From the IMG/VR virus record IMGVR_UViG_3300047481_000991, positions 1 to 37,573 of that record: a stretch of DNA of 37,573 nucleotides; one strand, 5' to 3'. The notes under the pieces are model-generated. The model searched no databases, was not told where the DNA came from, and worked only from the letters and a program-made list of their open reading frames with translations. This document shows positions 17,614 to 25,900 of the stretch, one piece after another. Each line of letters starts with the position of its first letter. Position 1 is the first letter of the stretch. A program made the translations under genes and the position numbers. This stretch comes from a virus.

Positions 17614-18858
17614 TCAACGGGTCACCTTGAAAGTGTGTTTATCGTCAAATATTTGTATCGACCCATCAGAGAACTCCGACTTTATCAAAATTCTATAGTA
17701 TCTCTCCTGAGCCAATCCGGTTGTATCCAAGTAGAAGAAGTTTCCATATTCATCACAACTTAATCGTGTGTAATCATCAAAACCGATGACAGTCTCTTCG
17801 CTTTCATTATCTTTTATCGAATAGAAACTGCTCGACGGGAGGAATTTTGGTGTCAGATAGTTGGTCTGGGCTGACACGAACCGTTTCAGAGGATTCTGTT
17901 CACGGGAAAAGACGGTGAACTTTACCTTATTTCCACTCTTGTATTCGGAACGTATTCCCTTGATGCTCACAGATACACCGAGACTTGCTGTAACGGGTGC
18001 AAGGCTCGAAGTATTGATAGCCGCATCCGCCCACTTCACGTCTATGAAAGGCGAGTATATCGTATTAGTCTCCCTTCCAAAGAATTTTAAATTCATCGAA
18101 GCAGACGTGTTAAGTTCTTCGGAAGTGAGTAAAATTAGTCCCTCGTTCGGAATACAACCACAGATCCACGCTCTGCAAATCGGAGTTATGTCCATAGAAA
18201 TATCCGATGTCGCGTAACTAAAGGATTGAGAACAAATATAACTTGACGCTGAGACAGTTGAACAGAAACTTAGACTGAGATTGTTTGAACAACTAGGAGG
18301 AGCGGAATAATACCAAGTTCCTCCGGCACGTTGGAAAGATGCAGTCGAGGAGTTATCGAGATAATTCGAGTTCGTTATATTGAGGTCAGCGTCTTGGTTT
18401 GGATACCACTTACTAGATGTATTCTGTGAATTCTTATACAACCAACTTACTCCATCTGTTGACCCGCCTGCAGCATATATTCCGGTTCCCATTGCCCAAC
18501 TCTGACTAATTGGAAACGCATAAATAGTGTAATCTATAGGAAGTTCTTTTGACTCAATCACTCTCATTGTTAGAGTGAACTTTGGATTGGTTATATCTCC
18601 GGAAGAGATTGACCGACTTACCTCGGTCATGTCAAACTTCACCAAAGACCGCTTTATGTAATTTTTGTATTCATTTACGAACCGATTTACAGAAACATAA
18701 TATGACCCCGAGATATAACCGGAAAGAACGCCCGTGAAACTGGTCAAACTTCCGGTGTATCCACACGCTGATCCGCTGAAACCGCCGTGCATCGTTCCTG
18801 ACACACAGCTGCTACCGGTTATCCCCGTGAAGTTGTCAACTGTAAATGATAATGCCAT
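17614..18858 (-). CDS. DNRLRE-like virion protein, 414 aa
   Basis: The N-terminal ~50 residues are Gly/Ser/Cys-rich with repeated xGS/SG steps (SGTMHGGFSGSACGYTGSL). They are followed by KRSLVKFDMTEVSRSI and, at about 260-275, LKFFGRETNTIYSPFIDVKW, a pattern like DNRLRE-type beta-sandwich domains found in surface and phage structural proteins. The C-terminal ~120 residues form another beta domain. Many cysteines lie between residues 17 and 240, unusual for an intracellularly assembled virion protein. It is followed by the 159-residue gene and preceded by two small relatives. Confidence 0.75.
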   Translation of the reverse strand: MALSFTVDNFTGITGSSCVSGTMHGGFSGSACGYTGSLTSFTGVLSGYISGSYYVSVNRFVNEYKNYIKRSLVKFDMTEVSRSISSGDITNPKFTLTMRVIESKELPIDYTIYAFPISQSWAMGTGIYAAGGSTDGVSWLYKNSQNTSSKWYPNQDADLNITNSNYLDNSSTASFQRAGGTWYYSAPPSCSNNLSLSFCSTVSASSYICSQSFSYATSDISMDITPICRAWICGCIPNEGLILLTSEELNTSASMNLKFFGRETNTIYSPFIDVKWADAAINTSSLAPVTASLGVSVSIKGIRSEYKSGNKVKFTVFSREQNPLKRFVSAQTNYLTPKFLPSSSFYSIKDNESEETVIGFDDYTRLSCDEYGNFFYLDTTGLAQERYYRILIKSEFSDGSIQIFDDKHTFKVTR

Positions 18859-18862
18859 ATCG

Positions 18863-18871
18863 TATAAGTAT
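18863..18871 (-). promoter_or_regulatory. Candidate late-promoter motif
   Basis: Coding-strand ATACTTATA ends 4 nt before ATG 18858. C at the fourth position is one of the two common forms of the motif. Confidence 0.45.
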
Positions 18872-18886
18872 TGTTCTTTCCATCAT

Positions 18887-19273
18887 TTATGGGAAAACAA
18901 AGAAATCTTCGTCTACAGATACATATAGAACATCTCCATCATCTTCCGTTATAATATTTCCAAACTCGTCCACTATTCCGAGCGGCCCACATATGCCTCC
19001 CGGAGAAGCCGCAGCGTCACAGTTTACAGACCCACTCACGCTTCCGGTTGCACAGTAAATGCTTCCGGTGAACTGACCATTAAAATTCTGAACATATCTG
19101 TTTATCAACTCGCTGGACAATGTTGTGCTGGCCAACGATGCGGTTCTAAACGTTCTCGAAAGTTTGTTTATACAGCCGACTTCTACATACGGAGTAAGAC
19201 CAAAGTTCTTCCGTCTCGCAGTCTCTTCGCTGTAAATGAAAGTGTCTTTTTGACAAAAAATGAAATGGTGCAT
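18887..19273 (-). CDS. Small DNRLRE-like virion protein, 128 aa
   Basis: Starts MHHFIFCQKDTFIYSEETAR then KNFG and EVGCINKL, paralogous to the start of the next gene upstream (MHKFVFPTSDTFLDS ... DNFGRDEILEI). The middle has TGS/SGS steps (FTGSIYCATGSVSGS) as in the 414-residue protein. It ends in an acidic tail (DDGDVLYVSVDEDFFVFP). Only 2 nt separate it from the gene at 19276-19563. Probably a small tail/baseplate surface protein. Confidence 0.7.
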   Translation of the reverse strand: MHHFIFCQKDTFIYSEETARRKNFGLTPYVEVGCINKLSRTFRTASLASTTLSSELINRYVQNFNGQFTGSIYCATGSVSGSVNCDAAASPGGICGPLGIVDEFGNIITEDDGDVLYVSVDEDFFVFP

Positions 19274-19275
19274 AA

Positions 19276-19563
19276 TTAACAGTCATCACTTTCTGGCAAA
19301 ACGAGTCCACAGCCTATTATACTTCCGGAGACATTCGATGCCGAACCTGTAATAGACCCTGTTATGTTTCCCGTAAATCGGAGTAAATTGAGCCCAACGA
19401 AATCAGTGACCGCTTGTTGGATAGAGGAGGTTATTATGTAAGTTTTTACGGTGTAAGTTATGGATGAAATTTCTAGTATTTCATCACGACCGAAGTTGTC
19501 CTCCCTGTAATCGGGGTGGCTATCCAGAAACGTATCTGATGTAGGGAATACGAACTTGTGCAT
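19276..19563 (-). CDS. Small DNRLRE-like virion protein, 95 aa
   Basis: A paralogue of the 128-residue neighbour: MHKFVFPTSDTFLDSHPDYR, DNFGRDEILEI, then a Gly/Ser tract (TGNITGSITGSASNVSGS) and a short Cys-containing end. It looks like the N-terminal half of a DNRLRE-type sandwich domain without the second half. It lies 3 nt after the gp6-like gene, so it is coupled to the baseplate wedge genes. A structural role is inferred. Confidence 0.68.
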   Translation of the reverse strand: MHKFVFPTSDTFLDSHPDYREDNFGRDEILEISSITYTVKTYIITSSIQQAVTDFVGLNLLRFTGNITGSITGSASNVSGSIIGCGLVLPESDDC

Positions 19564-19566
19564 AAT

Positions 19567-21531
19567 TTACAGGCATTTTCCACGGATGTCCACGTCTGGA
19601 TATTTTACCTCGAAAACCGCTGGGTCGATTGGTGGATATACAATTTTATGTTTTGTCGCAGCATCCAAATCGTATTCACATAGAGAATAATTCCCTCCCA
19701 CAAGGTTTGTGAATTCCAGATTCGATACGGCTTGAACACCCTCCACCTTAGCGATTTCAAGCTCCAATTGTCCTATGTTAATCGGTTGGGAGAACTGCCA
19801 AAGTTCTATGTCGAAAAACTTCTTAACTGCGGAAATACAGTTAGCTAAGACTTCCTTCTTGTTGTAAGTGGAGTAGGTTAAAACGGTAAAGTCCACACCG
19901 ATGTTTACTATGAAACCGTCTATTATGTTAACCCTATCCGAGATCATTCGATATTTTGCTATGTATTTCTTTAAGTTGTAAACCAGTGCTTCATTTACAG
20001 TGGTCAGGTTTTTGTCGTCGTTGTAAGTCAAGACGTATAAGTTTATTCCGAACGGATTGACTCCATCAAGGTTCGCTTTTCTTAGGCCCGCTTGAGTAGA
20101 ATCCAAGATTAAGTTGTGATTTTCATCCAACAAACCATTCACCGATTGTATGTTGTTAGACGTCAAATCGGATTCGGATGAAACGTATGCCTTAGAAACC
20201 CTACCGTATTCAGCGGGCATACTAAGAATCCTCGCTACATAATCTTCCTTAGTCACCATTCTGTCCTGAGACGCGAAATTAGCCATTGCGTTCTGTTTCA
20301 TTTCCAATACAGACTCGGAAGAGGCTCCTCCGGTGGCCGGAGTTGGGTTAGATACCCTAAGACTGCTTTTTACGGTATTGACTAAATTGCTCTCAGCGGG
20401 CAAATATTCCACCGCGTCGTCAAATTCTATCTTACTCACCGTGGTTATGTCACCAACGTTCGCATTTGATTCGATGCCGCCGCCTATGATGTATTTTACA
20501 GATAGTGTTGTGTTGAAGGGGGATGACCCGTAAGAATTCGATTTAACGAAGCTGGTAGGGTCAAGGGTGAGATTATATCTGGACACGTTTGAGAAACCAA
20601 CGCCCAACAGCTCAGAATTCGGAACCAAAATTTCCTCTTCAAGACTATCCGTGGATGAACCGAACTGTAAGAACGTCTTATTGTTTTCATCGACTTCGAT
20701 GATATATCTCCGATTTGTCCTGAGGAATCTTATTATATTTGGAACCGTGGAACTGTAATTTGAATATGTCTCGAAATTAAAACGATTGTTCTCCACCGGC
20801 AAATGTATGAGGTCTTGGGCCAAGAAATCCACCTGATACCAATCGTTGTTATCAACGTCTTTTACAGACACAATTTTAATAACGTTGTCCTCAGCTAGTT
20901 CCACTCTAAGATTAGGTGTCTGTCCCGAAACAACAAATTCCCTAGAAACGGTCTTTCCAGAGTAAGCCTTCACCGATTTCTTTATAAGATAGAACTCGGG
21001 TTCCCCAGCACTGTTTCTCGAAAAAACCTCGTCAACTCTAGGATAGAGTTCGCTTTTTATAGAGAAATTAACCGTATCTGAGGTTATGAAGGATGTCCGA
21101 TTAGAAGACATAGCTTCCATTCCCTCCTTAACTATCAAAGCATAGCGTGTATCTGGTTCAAATGTTCCGTCGTCGTTACGTTTGGATGGGATTATTTGAT
21201 ATAAATCCAAAGTTGTTGTCGAGGGCTTGCTCGGCCGTGGGGTATATCCCAAAAACTTCACAAGATTTATGACGTTCTTCCGTTCTTCCGCAAAATTTAT
21301 CAACCCTTCTTTAAATTGATAATCAATGTAAAAAGACAATACATCGCCCACATAGGCGGCCATGTCAATGAACATCATTCCGGGAGACGCATTATTGAAA
21401 TCCTTATATGTCCGTGGGTAGTAATGCTTCGCAAAGTCGATAAGATTCTCCTTTAACGCATCAAAATCTTTGCCGAGGTATCGCACTTCTCTCGACAGTG
21501 GTTTGAAGTTCTTATCTAATGTTGTGCCCAT
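19567..21531 (-). CDS. Baseplate wedge protein, T4 gp6 / baseplate J-like
   Basis: The N-terminus (YYPRTYKDFNNASPGMMFID, then MAAYVGDVLSFYID and a helical region through FLGYTPRPS) is the classic start of gp6-like wedge proteins, which form the inner ring of the baseplate around the hub. Baseplate J-like segments follow: around residues 415-450 TKEDYVARILSMPAEYGRVS and, later, the IDGFIVNIGVDFTVL and INIGQLELEIAKVEGV region. At 654 residues it matches the T4 gp6 size class. It follows the gp25-like gene by 3 nt, as in many contractile-tail clusters. Confidence 0.93.
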   Translation of the reverse strand: MGTTLDKNFKPLSREVRYLGKDFDALKENLIDFAKHYYPRTYKDFNNASPGMMFIDMAAYVGDVLSFYIDYQFKEGLINFAEERKNVINLVKFLGYTPRPSKPSTTTLDLYQIIPSKRNDDGTFEPDTRYALIVKEGMEAMSSNRTSFITSDTVNFSIKSELYPRVDEVFSRNSAGEPEFYLIKKSVKAYSGKTVSREFVVSGQTPNLRVELAEDNVIKIVSVKDVDNNDWYQVDFLAQDLIHLPVENNRFNFETYSNYSSTVPNIIRFLRTNRRYIIEVDENNKTFLQFGSSTDSLEEEILVPNSELLGVGFSNVSRYNLTLDPTSFVKSNSYGSSPFNTTLSVKYIIGGGIESNANVGDITTVSKIEFDDAVEYLPAESNLVNTVKSSLRVSNPTPATGGASSESVLEMKQNAMANFASQDRMVTKEDYVARILSMPAEYGRVSKAYVSSESDLTSNNIQSVNGLLDENHNLILDSTQAGLRKANLDGVNPFGINLYVLTYNDDKNLTTVNEALVYNLKKYIAKYRMISDRVNIIDGFIVNIGVDFTVLTYSTYNKKEVLANCISAVKKFFDIELWQFSQPINIGQLELEIAKVEGVQAVSNLEFTNLVGGNYSLCEYDLDAATKHKIVYPPIDPAVFEVKYPDVDIRGKCL

Positions 21532-21534
21532 AAT

Positions 21535-21954
21535 TTAAATCTTTATGTTCTCTAACTCGAAATCGAGAGTGTCTTCCTGACCGGTCTGAATAACCGTGAA
21601 CTCCAACGATATTCTCAACTTATAATTATCATCGTTGGAAGAGTTTTCGGTGTTAATAATTGATATTTTATCGACTCTGACTTCTGGTATCCAAAAGGAA
21701 ATCTCTTCTCTTAGGAGGTTTTTTACTATTTCATTTATGTTCTCGTCCTGTTGTTCAAATAGAACGGTATACAACCTCGTTCCGAACTCAGGCATCATTC
21801 TCCTTTCCCCTCTCCTTGTTTTTAGGAAGTTTGAGAGGTTTGATTTTACCTGAGTGTTGGTGTCAAAAGATTGTTGAAAATACCCTCCAGACCCGTTTAC
21901 AATTGGCAAGGTTATGCCTATCGGGTATTTCGACGATGTTATGTTCGATGGCAT
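21535..21954 (-). CDS. Baseplate wedge subunit, T4 gp25-like
   Basis: A 139-residue gp25/gpW-like protein that nucleates sheath assembly on the baseplate. Visible: an N-terminal loop with SFDTNTQVKSNLSNFLKTRR, then GERRMMPEFGTRLYTVLFEQ, the conserved GER/PEFG core of the family, and the helix INEIVKNLLREEISFWIPEV followed by C-terminal strands. Its ATG overlaps the stop of the upstream 143-residue gene. Order hub-like, small protein, gp25-like, gp6-like matches contractile tail operons. Confidence 0.93.
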   Translation of the reverse strand: MPSNITSSKYPIGITLPIVNGSGGYFQQSFDTNTQVKSNLSNFLKTRRGERRMMPEFGTRLYTVLFEQQDENINEIVKNLLREEISFWIPEVRVDKISIINTENSSNDDNYKLRISLEFTVIQTGQEDTLDFELENIKI

Positions 21955-22385
21955 TATCTGTTAGACGACTTGGTTTTTGACAATTTTAACAGTTGAGAAT
22001 AGTCTCGTGTAAGAGCTGAAGCCACGGCTGGTGGAACGTTTTCTACATTATCCAGAACCGAAGGTGCCTCAGTTGTCATGGTGGACGGTGCGCCGCTTAC
22101 CATCTGACCCTCCTGTTTTATTCTGACCGTGGTTTCGTTAAGAATATCATTCAAGACCGCGTTTTTTACATATTGCCGCTTCGGTCCAGCGGATTGAGCA
22201 GCAGGAGGCGCAGGTCGTGGTTGTTTAGGAGCGTCATTCACTTGCTTCCGAACGTTCCCCTCTTGAATACCTTTAGACTGTGGTTTCATGCCGGAAAAAT
22301 ATTCATCCAGAACCGATGGTAATATCTCTCTTAATTTGCGTTCTATAGATTCTCCTATAATTTTCTTGAATTCGTCCGTGTTCAT
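21954..22385 (-). CDS. Hypothetical baseplate-block protein, 143 aa
   Basis: The N-terminal helix MNTDEFKKIIGESIERKLRE is followed by a Pro/Ala/Gln-rich linker (RPAPPAAQSAG) and a helical segment YVKNAVLNDILNETTVRIKQ. It overlaps the gp25-like gene by one base and follows the hub-like gene. It has no enzymatic motifs. It may be a baseplate accessory or assembly protein, inferred from its place between hub and wedge genes. Confidence 0.72.
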   Translation of the reverse strand: MNTDEFKKIIGESIERKLREILPSVLDEYFSGMKPQSKGIQEGNVRKQVNDAPKQPRPAPPAAQSAGPKRQYVKNAVLNDILNETTVRIKQEGQMVSGAPSTMTTEAPSVLDNVENVPPAVASALTRDYSQLLKLSKTKSSNR

Positions 22386-22390
22386 AATGT

Positions 22391-22399
22391 TATAAATAT
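22391..22399 (-). promoter_or_regulatory. Candidate late-promoter motif
   Basis: Coding-strand ATATTTATA ends 5 nt before ATG 22385, within the 26-nt gap after the hub-like gene. Confidence 0.45.
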
Positions 22400-22411
22400 C
22401 TAAATTTGGTG

Positions 22412-24016
22412 TTATCTTCTATTTTTTCCCACCCATCCACCGGGGACACCATCTCCGGATGAAACATCTATGGTTACGGGATTAACGCCGTCTGTTATTC
22501 TCCCACCGTTTGCTCCGGGAGAATATCCTCCGCCAGTAAGAAATACGCGGCGACTCATAAGAGTATGCAACTTGTCTTTAAGCGCATATAATCTCTTTAG
22601 TTGGACGGGAAATTGCGTTTGGTCTGGATTTGCTCCTCCAGCGTTCGGATGTGAGTGTTGATAACGGTGTGTATGTTCTATAAGCCAGTTACACAAATCA
22701 TACAACCAATCCACAGTTGTCTGTCCGAGTAGAGCGGGTTCTCCGGTTGCATCGTATTCACCCAAATATATCGCGGGGGCGTTGAAAACGACTTTTGAAT
22801 TCGTGGACATCACTATCTGGTCGTGAGCATCTACAACGTATTCACTATCGGTAACGACCATGTATCGTTTTTTTGAAAAGTGTATTGATTCACCGAACCT
22901 AGATGAAAATATCAGTCGGTCACTGTTGATAACTATTTGGTCACGGTTTAATGTAGGAAACTCAAACCTAGTGCTTCCTTTTGGACTGAACTTCGGTTGT
23001 TCCTCCGAAGCGTTTTTGGAAAGCGATGTCTTATAACAGGTGGTCTTGAAACTTGACACGGTTTTTCCTGACGTGAGGTGGATTGAAGAACCGTCGTTGT
23101 TTACATCCTCAGAAAGATATCCAGTAAAACTCTTTTCACTTAAAGACTTTGATATTGGTTGAATGACATTCAACTTTGGGTGTAGAGATTGTTCGGATAA
23201 CTGCGCAATAGGTCGTTGCCTATTTCGTATGAGAACCATTGGGTTTCCGCCACCATAGTTTTCGTCTCCGCTCACATAATTGTCGTAATCACCGGAGTCG
23301 TTCTTTCTTTCCGTGTCATAAGCTCCCATTCGTATACTCTGTCCGAACCTTCCCTCAACTATAACGTCTCCTTCAAATCTACGAAGATTCCTTATTTTGT
23401 TATTGAACCAGAAATAATTTCCCAAAATACCGTTGAAGCCGCCAACTGGACCATTAGGGAAACAATCGAATCGGGATACAGGTCCACGTAACTTTACGGG
23501 ACCATAGGAGGTATTTTTTTCCTTTTTTCCGTAAGTCATTTCATACCTAAAATCGGCGTTTGAATTACAATTCCCCTTTGTATTCACTTTTGATGTGTAG
23601 TAAAACTTATCAAAAATCTTTACAACGTGAACAACTTCGTTAAGAAGAGGAACTGATAAAAGAGTAGAATCCAATGGGACTGCCCATACCAAAGACTCCT
23701 TCTCAAACTTTTCATGTGTATAGCACAGTCTGACAAGCGCTGTTCCTATGGAAAAGTAATCCCGGTCTTGTATAGAAAGGGGTTTTCCCTGAAAATCAGG
23801 TGGGTTTTCGAGAGGGGCACTTACATTCCCAAGCCCTACTGATCCTGTTGAAAACATAGGATGAGAATCGTCAAGGACGACATCTAAAACGATGGCTGGC
23901 TCGAACTGTATTATACTCTTTCCACTCTGAATTATCTTATTGTCTCTCTTTGTAGAAAGCAAAACGACATCATCGGTGGATGTATCGAATATAGAATGGT
24001 CTATGGAATAACTCAT
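22412..24016 (-). CDS. Baseplate hub/spike protein, T4 gp5-like
   Basis: A 534-residue protein. It has an OB-fold-like N-terminal half (AVPLDSTLLSVPLLNEVVHV), GRFGQSIRMGAY near residue 225, and SRFGESIHFSKKR later, as seen in gp5/VgrG-like hub and spike proteins. Near residue 410-460: AIYLGEYDATGEPALLG, then TTVDWLYDLCNWLIEHTHRY, a module common in large-myophage hub proteins, followed by a His-rich stretch. I see no lysozyme domain. It precedes the gp25/gp6 wedge genes and overlaps the 128-residue gene by 4 nt. Confidence 0.85.
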   Translation of the reverse strand: MSYSIDHSIFDTSTDDVVLLSTKRDNKIIQSGKSIIQFEPAIVLDVVLDDSHPMFSTGSVGLGNVSAPLENPPDFQGKPLSIQDRDYFSIGTALVRLCYTHEKFEKESLVWAVPLDSTLLSVPLLNEVVHVVKIFDKFYYTSKVNTKGNCNSNADFRYEMTYGKKEKNTSYGPVKLRGPVSRFDCFPNGPVGGFNGILGNYFWFNNKIRNLRRFEGDVIVEGRFGQSIRMGAYDTERKNDSGDYDNYVSGDENYGGGNPMVLIRNRQRPIAQLSEQSLHPKLNVIQPISKSLSEKSFTGYLSEDVNNDGSSIHLTSGKTVSSFKTTCYKTSLSKNASEEQPKFSPKGSTRFEFPTLNRDQIVINSDRLIFSSRFGESIHFSKKRYMVVTDSEYVVDAHDQIVMSTNSKVVFNAPAIYLGEYDATGEPALLGQTTVDWLYDLCNWLIEHTHRYQHSHPNAGGANPDQTQFPVQLKRLYALKDKLHTLMSRRVFLTGGGYSPGANGGRITDGVNPVTIDVSSGDGVPGGWVGKNRR

Positions 24017-24399
24017 TTAATTTCCTTGACCTGAACTGATGTAGATTTTGAGTTGCTGGCCTGGAGTTTTTCAACTTCCTCCATAAGCTGTTTCCGTTCA
24101 TCGTCGGTTATGGAGAATCCGTTTGCTCCAGCAGCAGATTCTTCGTTTTGTTTTGAGATGATTCTCTGAATTATGGCTGCAAGCTTTACGAGTTGGTCAT
24201 CATTCTTGACCCCTACGTCCAGATAGTCCCGTATCAGTGGAACTATAACGATGGCATCGTTTACACCTTTTATAAGAGAGCGAAGTTCGCTTATCAAGAC
24301 GTCTAATTGGTCTTTTTTCTCGTTTTGATTTACAACTATCTCCTTACACAAGGCAGCGAAGGATTTCCCCTTATATATCTCAAATTCATTAAGTTCCAT
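24013..24399 (-). CDS. Hypothetical coiled-coil protein, 128 aa
   Basis: Largely helical and charged: MELNEFEIYKGKSFAALCKE, then helices including QLDVLISELRSLIKG, and a C-terminal KQLMEEVEKLQASNS. It contains no membrane segment or catalytic motif. It is the first gene of the baseplate transcription unit, overlaps the hub-like gene start (ATGA), and has a candidate late promoter 4 nt upstream. Likely a structural or chaperone protein of the hub; unproven. Confidence 0.72.
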   Translation of the reverse strand: MELNEFEIYKGKSFAALCKEIVVNQNEKKDQLDVLISELRSLIKGVNDAIVIVPLIRDYLDVGVKNDDQLVKLAAIIQRIISKQNEESAAGANGFSITDDERKQLMEEVEKLQASNSKSTSVQVKEIK

Positions 24400-24403
24400 A
24401 TCC

Positions 24404-24412
24404 TATAAGTAT
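24404..24412 (-). promoter_or_regulatory. Candidate late-promoter motif for baseplate operon
   Basis: Coding-strand ATACTTATA ends 4 nt before ATG 24399. It lies in the 65-nt gap after the sigma-factor gene and would drive the hub-gp25-gp6 operon. Confidence 0.5.
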
Positions 24413-24464
24413 CAATCTTTAGAGGACTTTTCTGGTTACATCGACAGAATCTCTCTAAGAGAGG

Positions 24465-25352
24465 TCAGATGACCCCTTCTTCGACATACTTCTTTGTGAT
24501 TTTCTGTTGATATTCCTTCATCTTGTTGATGATTTTTGTGATGGCCTGAGTTTTACAAGATGAAATTTCTCTTATGTAGAGGTATAACGCTTTCTTATTG
24601 AAGTAATCCAGCCTATCACTGTTACGGAACAACTCAACAACCGCCTCGGCTATTTTAAGATCTCGGTTCTTTGGGAAGATGGTTTTAATGTTCTTATCCC
24701 AATATTCGACCATCATTCGTATGAATTCTTCATTCTCTTTGTCTTTTTGATACGTATCTACGGTCTGGAGACGAACAGTGTTTTCGTCGTTTTCTTCACT
24801 TATGTCTACCTGTTGGTTATACCGCTTGTAGTTCGAGTTGTTATTGAATATCAAATAGTTTTTAGCGACTATGCTGAAGTAGGAGAATGCCTTCCCCTTT
24901 CCCTCTTCAAACTTGTGAATGTTTGCTACCAGGTGAGATAGCGTTTCTTTTTGAACTTCCAGTGGCCCCACGTCAAAGTAACTAAACTTGAATGTATTGA
25001 AGACATTCTCCACCAATTTTTCAAATGACCTTTGTATACAAGTTTCGTATATGTGATTCCTCTTATCCTGGTCGACTTCTTTATTGAATCGGATAATAGC
25101 GTCCTCGGTATCCTTTGTGAAATACATCTTTTCGACGGATATTTTTTTAGGTTTGACCTCCGTAGGAGTTACGGGTTTAGTCGGAACGTTCTTTGCCGCA
25201 GGATTCACTGACGGTATAGACGTCATCTCTGTGGGTAATGCTGGTCGGGACTTCTTAGACTGGGAACCGGCCACTTGTCGTGAATTCTCTCTTTTTGAGG
25301 GATTCTTCACGAGCGTCTTGGTCTTTTTTGATTTCTTCTTGAGTTTCGGCAT
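24465..25352 (-). CDS. RNA polymerase sigma factor for late genes (T4 gp55-like)
   Basis: Directs host RNA polymerase to phage late promoters. The first ~75 residues are Lys/Pro/Thr-rich and probably disordered. Residues about 95-175 hold a sigma region 2-like core (FEKLVENVFNTF, LEVQKETLSHLVANIHKFEE, KAFSYFSIVAKNYLIFNNN). The C-terminal helices (LYLYIREISSCKTQAITKII) resemble a minimal region 4. Size and order fit gp55-type sigma factors of T4-like phages. The start overlaps the upstream membrane-protein gene by 98 nt. The recurrent ATAYTTATW motif upstream of many genes in this window is the obvious candidate target. Confidence 0.85.
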   Translation of the reverse strand: MPKLKKKSKKTKTLVKNPSKRENSRQVAGSQSKKSRPALPTEMTSIPSVNPAAKNVPTKPVTPTEVKPKKISVEKMYFTKDTEDAIIRFNKEVDQDKRNHIYETCIQRSFEKLVENVFNTFKFSYFDVGPLEVQKETLSHLVANIHKFEEGKGKAFSYFSIVAKNYLIFNNNSNYKRYNQQVDISEENDENTVRLQTVDTYQKDKENEEFIRMMVEYWDKNIKTIFPKNRDLKIAEAVVELFRNSDRLDYFNKKALYLYIREISSCKTQAITKIINKMKEYQQKITKKYVEEGVI

Positions 25353-25608
25353 AGGTTTTTTCTTTTAAGTCGTTCACGATGGATACGATGTTTGAGAATA
25401 CGAAGCCAACTTCATCATCGCGTTCAAAGATTTCTTTCTCATCAACCACCTTAAGCATCGAATAAGTTTCCTTTACTATGCCTTGATATTTTAGTATCCA
25501 AGATTCATATTCATCTATCTTATCAGCAGCGAGATGTGTCGCCTTTATAAGAAAAACGTTAAGAACAACCGATACTACCAATACCAATGATAAAATGATT
25601 ACTGTCAT
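25255..25608 (-). CDS. Small membrane-anchored protein, 117 aa
   Basis: The N-terminal ~21 residues are a single hydrophobic helix (VIILSLVLVVSVVLNVFLI). A helical soluble domain follows with YESWILKYQGIVKETY and EKEIFERDDEVGFVFSNIV. I have the impression that short membrane proteins like this accompany the late sigma gene in other T4-like phages, but could not check. The C-terminal ~33 codons overlap the N-terminal region of the sigma gene in another frame. Its ATG overlaps the stop of the 43-residue gene (ATGA). Confidence 0.78.
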   Translation of the reverse strand: MTVIILSLVLVVSVVLNVFLIKATHLAADKIDEYESWILKYQGIVKETYSMLKVVDEKEIFERDDEVGFVFSNIVSIVNDLKEKTYAETQEEIKKDQDAREESLKKREFTTSGRFPV

Positions 25609-25736
25609 AAATCTTCGTCGTCGCCAGCAGAGAATTCTTCTAGGAACTCTCTAGCCTCGATTATAGTGTCCCAGTCGGAATGTTTAATTCCCCGTTTAAG
25701 CAATTTTAAGACCTCTTCTATTTCTGTTTCGTTCAT
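25605..25736 (-). CDS. Small hypothetical protein, 43 aa
   Basis: A 44-codon ORF from ATG 25736, encoding an acidic helical peptide (begins MNETEIEEVLKLLKRGIKH, ends GDDEDL). Its TGA overlaps the ATG of the membrane-protein gene, which suggests coupled translation. The Asp/Glu-rich composition and overlap support a real gene. Function unknown. Confidence 0.6.
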   Translation of the reverse strand: MNETEIEEVLKLLKRGIKHSDWDTIIEAREFLEEFSAGDDEDL

Positions 25737-25775
25737 AATATGAATTACATATCAAGAACATTTGAAAAGAATCGT

Positions 25776-25900
25776 TTAATTCTTAAACAGTCTAGCAAAA
25801 TAATCGTGACGTCTTCGTTTCGATGTAACATTACTATTCAAATTACTAATTGTCAAATTATTTTTTGAAGTATTTTCCACGACCTCGCTTACATCAACTT
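25776..25900 (-). other. Open -1 frame continuing the membrane-protein gene
   Basis: The gene at 25901-26704 ends GTT GAA AAA AAA AAT TAG inside a run of ten A. A -1 shift there reads AAA TTA GAA GTT GAT and stays open to TAA at 25776-25778, adding about 40 residues (EVDVSEVVEN ... RRRHDYFARLFKN). This may be programmed frameshifting, or a homopolymer error in which one gene of about 308 residues was cut short. No other gene is seen here. Confidence 0.45.

Noticed and set aside
24451-24463. CTCTC-TAA-GAGAG hairpin after the sigma gene as a terminator
   Set aside because: The loop is only 3 nt, the stem is short, and no T tract follows on the minus strand.
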